Positions 59,252 through 64,000 of a DNA stretch of 64,000 nucleotides are shown here, piece by piece. The notes under the pieces were generated by a model, which did not search any database, had not been told where the DNA came from, and saw only the letters and a program-made list of their open reading frames with translations. Source of the stretch: Flammeovirgaceae bacterium BBD 1991-12 (GTDB taxonomy: Bacteria; Bacteroidota; Bacteroidia; Cytophagales; Cyclobacteriaceae); the NCBI GenBank assembly GCA_001657315.1, contig LYSV01000004.1, positions 37,818-101,817 of the forward strand, read 5' to 3'. A program made the position numbers and the translations under genes. Every line of letters begins with the position of its first letter. The stretch's first letter is position 1.

Positions 59252-62200
59252 ATGAAGAAATTTCTGATAGTTCTGGCCAGCATTTTTGTTTTGATCATTG
59301 CGGCGGCATTTGTGGTACCCGTGGTTTTTAAAGACGACATCAAGGCAGTTGTGGATGACGCTCTGGCGGAATCGGTAAATGCTGATATTGTTTGGGATAC
59401 CGAAGATTTCAGCCTCTCTTTGTTCCGTAATTTTCCCAACGTTACCGCAGGGCTGAACAATTTCGGTGTGCTCAACCGGGCTCCGTTTGACGGCCAGATC
59501 CTGTTTGCTGTAAGTGAGCTAGAAGTGGAGGTAGACCTGCTGAGTCTGCTTGGCGATCAGATCAGGATCAACGGGATTATCCTCAATATGCCCGAGATAT
59601 ACATTCGTGTGCTGGAAGATGGTACTGCAAATTATGATATTGCCATAGCCGGTGAAGAAACAGTACAGGCCGCACCGGCAGAATCAGAGCCTGCAGCTTA
59701 CAATATAGGCATTGACCACTGGGAAATAGTGGATGGCCACATCGTATATGATGATGCCTCATTGCCTTTTAAACTGGAGATCAAGAACCTGCAACACAAT
59801 GGTAGTGGTGATCTCAACCAGGATGAATTCGATCTTAGCACCAATACCCGGGCGGATTCAGTGACCGTAGCGTTTGACGGGGTGGAATACCTGTCGAATA
59901 AAAACATTGCCGCAGATGTTGTTATCAATATCAGTGATGAATTCGGAAGGTACACTTTTAAGGAGAATAGTGTAAGTGTGAATGACTTTACCCTGAGTTT
60001 CGATGGTTTCCTGGCACTGCTGGCCGATGGCAGCATGGATATGGACATTAACTACTCGACTCCGGAAAGTACATTCAAAAGTCTGCTGTCCCTCGTGCCG
60101 GGAGTCTACACCCAGGATTTCAAGGACATTGAAAGCTCCGGCCTGCTGTCCTTCAGCGGTAGCGTAGCCGGTAAGTATGACAGTCTTACCCTGCCTGCCT
60201 TTGATCTGGCACTGAAAGTAGATGATGCCATGTTCAAGTATCCTGACCTGCCCACGTCCATTGAAAATATCAAAATGGATCTGCTGGTGGACAACAAGGA
60301 CGGGAATATAGACAACACCATGGTGAATTTACGATCATTTCACATGGACTTTGGGCAAAACCCTATCGATGCTACGCTGCTGGTGGAGAATCTTGTCAAT
60401 TACAAAATGAAGGCCAATGTAAAGGGGAACCTCAACCTGGGTGAACTAAGCTCAATGTTCCCGATGGAAGGAACCACACTACGGGGTAACTATACGGTAG
60501 ATATGACAGCCGATGGTATTTACGATAGTATAAAAAACATTATACCCACGATCTCAGCTACCATGAGCCTGGCTGATGGTTATGTAAAAAGCGCTGAATT
60601 TCCCTATGCTCTGGAAGACCTGCATTTTGATGCTGTAGTGAAGAATGAGACCGGTAACATGAATGACCTCAACGCTGTGGTGAAGGATTTCACCATGGTC
60701 ATGGATGGGGAGCCATTCAAGGCTGAGCTGACCTTCAGCGACCTGGACAATTATACATGGGATCTCGAGGCCAGTGGAGGTGTGGACCTTGAAAAAATGA
60801 CCAAAGTATTCCCCCTCGAGGGAATGGAGCTAACCGGGAAGATCAAGGCTGATGTGAGCACGAGAGGAAACATGGCCTCTCTGGAGGCTGAGAAATATGA
60901 CCAGTTGCCTACCAGCGGTACCATGACCATCAGTGATTTCCGGTATGTGGACAGTGAACTGCCTTACGACGTCACAATTGCCACAGCCAGCGCTTCCTTT
61001 GACCCTCAGAAGATCACTATTGAACGCTATCAGGGTACGGTGGGTAAAAGTGATATGAATATCACAGGCTCCATTTCCAACTATATGGCCTATCTGTTTG
61101 GCGAAAACCAGACACTTAATGGCACCATGAACTATCAGGGCAGGCTGCTTGACCTGAACGAGTTCATGACCGATGAGGAGGAAGGTGAAGCGCCTGTGGT
61201 GACCAGCGAGGAAGAGGAGGTTTACGGAGTGGTGGAAGTACCTGATAATATCGACTTTCTGATGAAATCCAACCTTGATCGCGTAGAGGTGATGGACATG
61301 ACCATTACAAATGCTGTGGGCGACATAGTAGTAAAGGATGGTGTGGCCCGCTTCAAAAATATCAAATTCAATCTACTTGAAGGCGCCTTTGCCATGAACG
61401 GCGCCTATGATACACGTGACCTGTCCAAACCAAAATATGATTTTAACCTGGATGTCAAGGACCTGTCCATTCAAAAGTCATTCTCTACGTTTAGCCTGGT
61501 ACAGTCCTACGCCCCCATTGCGGAGTTGGTCAACGGCAAGGTCTCCACCGACTTTAACGTTTCCGGTTTGCTCAATGAAGAAATGATGCCTGACCTTTCT
61601 ACGGTTACGGGTGAGGGCCTGTTCAATATTGCCAAAGCCACACTGACTGAGTCAAAGATACTCCAGGGTGTTACCTCTCTGACCAAACTGAGCAACAATG
61701 ATGTGGATAAAGCTACGCTGGAGAATGTACTGATGTCAGCCACCATCGAAGATGGTAAATTGAAGGTAAAGCCTTTCGATGTGAAGCTCGGGGACTTCAA
61801 AACAACGGTTTCAGGAGCCACTTCCCTTGATGGAGGCATCAGCTATAATCTGAAAATGGACGTGCCGGCCAGTAAGTTAGGCTCTCAGTTCAGCGGTCTT
61901 GTGTCCTCACTTTCCGGTGGAAATGCCGGCGAAGACACCATGATCCCCTTGAACATAGGTATAGGAGGCACCTACAATGATCCAAAACCCCAGCTCCTGA
62001 TGAGCGACCAGAAGCAACAGGCCAAAACTGCTGTAAAGGAGAAGGCTAAAGAAGAGGCAAAGGACCTCGCCGGCGACCTCTTGGATAATGTCAAGGATGA
62101 CAAGGCAAAAGACCTGGTGGGAAGCCTGCTGGGAGGTGAAAAGACTGACTCAGCAAAAACTTCTGAAAAAGATTCTGCACAAACTACCGATCTGAAAAAG

Positions 62201-62263
62201 AAGCTGGAAGAAGAAGCAAAAGATAAGATCAAGAGTCTTTTCAAGAAAAAGAAGAAAAACTGA
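59252..62263 (+). CDS. AsmA-family outer-membrane biogenesis protein
   Basis: The 1003-aa protein starts with a single N-terminal anchor (MKKFLIVLASIFVLIIAAAFVVP), followed by the AsmA domain (TEDFSLSLFRNFPNVTAGLNNF) and long beta-rich repeats typical of the AsmA/TamB family, then a late AsmA-like segment (LNEEMMPDLSTVTGEGLFNI...). The last 100 residues are a Lys/Glu/Asp-rich helical tail. AsmA-like proteins are thought to bridge the membranes and move phospholipid or assist outer-membrane assembly. Same-strand genes lie upstream; a methyltransferase converges from the right. Confidence 0.85.
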   Translation: MKKFLIVLASIFVLIIAAAFVVPVVFKDDIKAVVDDALAESVNADIVWDTEDFSLSLFRNFPNVTAGLNNFGVLNRAPFDGQILFAVSELEVEVDLLSLLGDQIRINGIILNMPEIYIRVLEDGTANYDIAIAGEETVQAAPAESEPAAYNIGIDHWEIVDGHIVYDDASLPFKLEIKNLQHNGSGDLNQDEFDLSTNTRADSVTVAFDGVEYLSNKNIAADVVINISDEFGRYTFKENSVSVNDFTLSFDGFLALLADGSMDMDINYSTPESTFKSLLSLVPGVYTQDFKDIESSGLLSFSGSVAGKYDSLTLPAFDLALKVDDAMFKYPDLPTSIENIKMDLLVDNKDGNIDNTMVNLRSFHMDFGQNPIDATLLVENLVNYKMKANVKGNLNLGELSSMFPMEGTTLRGNYTVDMTADGIYDSIKNIIPTISATMSLADGYVKSAEFPYALEDLHFDAVVKNETGNMNDLNAVVKDFTMVMDGEPFKAELTFSDLDNYTWDLEASGGVDLEKMTKVFPLEGMELTGKIKADVSTRGNMASLEAEKYDQLPTSGTMTISDFRYVDSELPYDVTIATASASFDPQKITIERYQGTVGKSDMNITGSISNYMAYLFGENQTLNGTMNYQGRLLDLNEFMTDEEEGEAPVVTSEEEEVYGVVEVPDNIDFLMKSNLDRVEVMDMTITNAVGDIVVKDGVARFKNIKFNLLEGAFAMNGAYDTRDLSKPKYDFNLDVKDLSIQKSFSTFSLVQSYAPIAELVNGKVSTDFNVSGLLNEEMMPDLSTVTGEGLFNIAKATLTESKILQGVTSLTKLSNNDVDKATLENVLMSATIEDGKLKVKPFDVKLGDFKTTVSGATSLDGGISYNLKMDVPASKLGSQFSGLVSSLSGGNAGEDTMIPLNIGIGGTYNDPKPQLLMSDQKQQAKTAVKEKAKEEAKDLAGDLLDNVKDDKAKDLVGSLLGGEKTDSAKTSEKDSAQTTDLKKKLEEEAKDKIKSLFKKKKKN

Positions 62264-62288
62264 TCGTTTTGGGTGTTTGTTGATTGTT

Positions 62289-62353
62289 AATAGTTGATCG
62301 TTAATAGTTATTGGTTAAAAATTGTGACTATCAACCAACAACAATCAACTATT
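62289..62353. terminator. imperfect inverted repeat between convergent genes
   Basis: AATAGTTGA (62289-62297) pairs with TCAACTATT (62345-62353) and an inner TTGGTT (62311-62316) pairs with AACCAA (62333-62338), with internal loops between. It lies between the convergent AsmA and methyltransferase genes and shares its TTAATAGTTG motif with the spacer at 36494-36574. It could terminate both transcripts. Confidence 0.4.
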
Positions 62354-62361
62354 TTACCAGA

Positions 62362-63042
62362 TCAAAGAGGCAACGGGGTAGCCATTAAAAGCCAAAGCTC
62401 GTCCTTCTTCTTTTGTCCACGATCTATGAAGGGGTCTTGCCGGTGTAATATTCTGTATCCTGCCTGCTTGAGATCTTCTATTACATATTTCATAGCTATC
62501 TCGTGTTTACTTTCCAAGCGTTTTCTGTCCCAGCCTCTTCTGGCTTTGCCTATAGGTTCCAGGATCACCAGCCTTCCATCCGGCTTTAGCGCCCGTTTCA
62601 CATGCTCAAGGATCCGGTCATGATCGTCCATTTCATGATAGGCATCCATAATGAAAGCAAAATCAAGCGAGTTTTCCGGTAGCCTGGGATTGTCATATTC
62701 ACCCCGGATGGTTTGTATGTTATCAATCCCTGCTTCCTGAATAAGGTTATTCAGCACCCTTAAATGTGAACTGTTGACATCTACTGCATAGACCTTACCG
62801 GTAGCTCCTGTTCTTTTCGAGAACTTCAACGTCATATAGCCTTGATGGCAGCCAATATCCGCGATAACATCCCCGGGTCGAAGGCCCATTACTTTCATGA
62901 TCTCAGTTGCTCTTTGCCATGAGTCCCGCTGCTTCCATGTATCTTTCGTATAGATGTTCTGGGCAGAAACATGAGCATAGCATACGATGTGCACTATCAA
63001 TAAAGCAATAAAGGATCTGATCAAACTTCTTGTAAACGGCAT
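62362..63042 (-). CDS. exported class I SAM-dependent methyltransferase
   Basis: The 226-aa protein has an N-terminal signal-like segment (RSFIALLIVHIVCYAHVSAQ) followed by a full class I methyltransferase core: motif I VIADIGCHQGYMTLKF, an acidic motif II (VYAVDVNSSHL), DFAFIMDAYHEM, and RALKPDGRLVILEP. A periplasmic methyltransferase is odd since SAM is cytosolic, but related leader-bearing proteins are known in Bacteroidota. The substrate is unknown. It faces the AsmA gene and is divergent from the TetR gene. Confidence 0.8.
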   Translation of the reverse strand: MPFTRSLIRSFIALLIVHIVCYAHVSAQNIYTKDTWKQRDSWQRATEIMKVMGLRPGDVIADIGCHQGYMTLKFSKRTGATGKVYAVDVNSSHLRVLNNLIQEAGIDNIQTIRGEYDNPRLPENSLDFAFIMDAYHEMDDHDRILEHVKRALKPDGRLVILEPIGKARRGWDRKRLESKHEIAMKYVIEDLKQAGYRILHRQDPFIDRGQKKKDELWLLMATPLPL

Positions 63043-63139
63043 TTGTACACTCCTTACGTGAAAGGCCAGGGCAGGTTGGCCAACACTTACAGTAAACCTT
63101 AATTATAGGACACAGGCCAAATGTAACGGGATGAATGAA

Positions 63140-63147
63140 TAATTTTG
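63140..63147 (+). promoter_or_regulatory. candidate -7 promoter box of the TetR gene
   Basis: TAATTTTG matches the Bacteroidota -7 consensus TAnnTTTG exactly and lies about 17 bp upstream of the palindromic operator and 50 bp upstream of the TetR start codon. No clear -33 TTTG box was found. Confidence 0.45.
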
Positions 63148-63163
63148 TCCCATATTTGTAGCT

Positions 63164-63183
63164 TACTTACTAATAAGTAAGTA
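63164..63183. promoter_or_regulatory. palindromic operator, probably for TetR autoregulation
   Basis: TACTTACT (63164-63171) and AGTAAGTA (63176-63183) form a perfect 8-bp inverted repeat with a 4-base centre. It sits 14 bp before the TetR-family start codon, just downstream of the likely transcription start, the usual place for a self-repressing operator. Confidence 0.7.
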
Positions 63184-63196
63184 GCTTTGAGGCTCA

Positions 63197-63760
63197 ATGT
63201 CATCAACACGGGAAAAAATACTGGATCTGGCTGAGCATTATATTCAGCATGATGGATACAATGGTTTCAGCTATCACGACATTTCTACTTCCCTAGGGAT
63301 AAGAAATGCAGCGGTTCACTACTATTTTCCAAAAAAGGAAAAGCTGGCCCGCGAGGTGCTGAAAAAAGCCCGGATCCAGTTTGAGGTCATGGTTGAGAGC
63401 GCCAGGGAAAATGACAAAACACAGCTGGATAGGCTCCATCGCTTTTTCAGGATCTATGACAACAACCTTAGCCGGGACAATCGTGTTTGTCTTATAGGTT
63501 CCATGGCCACAGATCTGTACACATTGCCGGAAGAATTGAACGATGAGTTGAGCACGCTGGTCGTCAACATGAAATCATGGCTTTCGGAAGTACTGGAAAC
63601 CGGCCGGAAAAAGGGAGAGTTCCACTTTACAGGAGCGCCCGGCCACAGAGCGGGAATTTTGTGTTCGTGCATGGCCGGCGCACTACAGCTTGCTCGTATT
63701 TTAGGTAACGAAGAATATTACAGAATAAAATCACAACTTCTAAAAGACATAACCCAGTGA
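63197..63760 (+). CDS. TetR/AcrR-family transcriptional regulator
   Basis: The 187-aa protein has the TetR N-terminal DNA-binding helix-turn-helix (STREKILDLAEHYIQHDGY... HDISTSLGIRNAAVHYYFPKKEKLAREV) with the typical Tyr-Phe pair, then an all-helical ligand-binding domain. A perfect palindrome lies just upstream, so it probably represses its own gene. The stop TGA overlaps the GTG start of fabF, so regulator and fatty-acid gene are translationally coupled; regulation of fabF or sensing of an acyl ligand is plausible. Confidence 0.9.
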   Translation: MSSTREKILDLAEHYIQHDGYNGFSYHDISTSLGIRNAAVHYYFPKKEKLAREVLKKARIQFEVMVESARENDKTQLDRLHRFFRIYDNNLSRDNRVCLIGSMATDLYTLPEELNDELSTLVVNMKSWLSEVLETGRKKGEFHFTGAPGHRAGILCSCMAGALQLARILGNEEYYRIKSQLLKDITQ

Positions 63761-64000
63761 AAAGAGTAGTAATTACAGGAATGGGCGCCCTAAGCCCTAT
63801 CGGAAACAATGTCAATGATTTCTGGTCCGCACTGATCGCAGGCAAAAGCGGTGCAGGCCCCATCACCAAATTTGACACCACTGAGTTCAGGACAAAATTT
63901 GCGTGTGAGCTGAAAGATTTTGATCTGGAGGATCACTTCGACAGGAAGACCATTCGGAAAAATGACCCTTTCACACTTTATTCACTCATTGCTTGTGAAG
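63757..64000 (+). CDS. fabF: beta-ketoacyl-ACP synthase II, N-terminal part (3' end outside window)
   Basis: The frame starts with GTG at 63757 within the TetR stop codon (GTGA overlap) and stays open to the window end. The first residues, (M)KRVVITGMGALSPIG followed by NNVNDFWSALIAGKSGAGPITKF, are the characteristic N-terminus of FabF/KAS II, the condensing enzyme of fatty-acid elongation. The catalytic Cys-His-His region lies beyond the window. The GTG start and overlap are unusual for this gene and may indicate coupled expression with the regulator. Confidence 0.88.
   Translation, partial: MKRVVITGMGALSPIGNNVNDFWSALIAGKSGAGPITKFDTTEFRTKFACELKDFDLEDHFDRKTIRKNDPFTLYSLIACE

Noticed and set aside
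1..64000. CRISPR arrays, tRNA/rRNA genes, insertion sequences
   Set aside because: No regularly spaced repeats, no tRNA-like cloverleaf with conserved T-loop, no rRNA signature and no transposase-like product were noticed.

Overview
The window looks like chromosome from a Bacteroidota bacterium, probably a marine Cytophagales-type organism. The evidence is the protein families (AsmA, OmpA with beta-propeller repeats, patatin-BamA fusion, a DUF5908/DUF4255-type injection cluster), the near absence of Shine-Dalgarno sequences, promoter boxes of the TAnnTTTG type, and a mid-40s GC content judged by eye. No rRNA, tRNA, CRISPR array, transposase or phage capsid/packaging gene was seen.

Layout. 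Positions 1-573 hold the 3' end of a DsbD-like thiol:disulfide interchange protein. Positions 981-3723 hold a short surface-protein operon: a lipoprotein with Asp-box repeats, an outer-membrane beta-barrel and a second lipoprotein, closed by a strong hairpin. Positions 3880-5403 hold an AT-rich, orphan asparagine-synthase-like gene that lacks the glutaminase cysteine.

Positions 5448-45442 hold one large leftward gene block of about 40 kb that encodes an extracellular-type contractile injection system (eCIS; Afp/PVC/AlgoCIS-like). In transcription order it runs: DUF4255 cap protein, 443-aa beta-rich protein, sheath, two cysteine-rich helical proteins, two tube proteins, DUF5908 protein, LysM tube/baseplate adaptor, VgrG-like spike, PAAR tip, gp25 wedge, a 1627-aa baseplate J-type protein, a 2419-aa second baseplate protein carrying about 20 YegP-like repeats, and a tape-measure protein. 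After these come cargo and accessory genes: a DUF4157/OmpA/metalloprotease protein (1337 aa), a TPR protein, a DUF4157/CHAP-like giant (1563 aa) with a tightly linked downstream gene, a ParA ATPase, a three-helix membrane protein, a leaderless animal-haem-peroxidase homologue, a third DUF4157 protein, a lipoprotein, a membrane TPR protein and the AAA+ ATPase typical of eCIS loci. Gene gaps are very short or overlapping. Upstream lies a 468-aa helical-repeat protein (45797-47203) that may be a regulator.

Positions 47438-64000 are ordinary chromosome: a nucleotide-sugar-epimerase-like SDR, an M23 peptidase, a patatin-BamA protein, two OmpA-family proteins, a secreted transglutaminase-like protein, an aldehyde dehydrogenase, a small lipoprotein, a polytopic membrane protein, an AsmA-family protein, an exported SAM methyltransferase, a TetR regulator with its own palindromic operator, and the start of fabF overlapping the TetR stop codon.

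The eCIS is the system of interest. Its unusual points are the giant repeat-bearing baseplate (a candidate for the 'cage' described in AlgoCIS), two cysteine-rich helical proteins between sheath and tube, a haem peroxidase and ParA inside the operon, three DUF4157 proteins sharing short N-terminal motifs that may be loading signals, candidate immunity-like genes after two of them, and no recognisable tail fibre or lysis gene.
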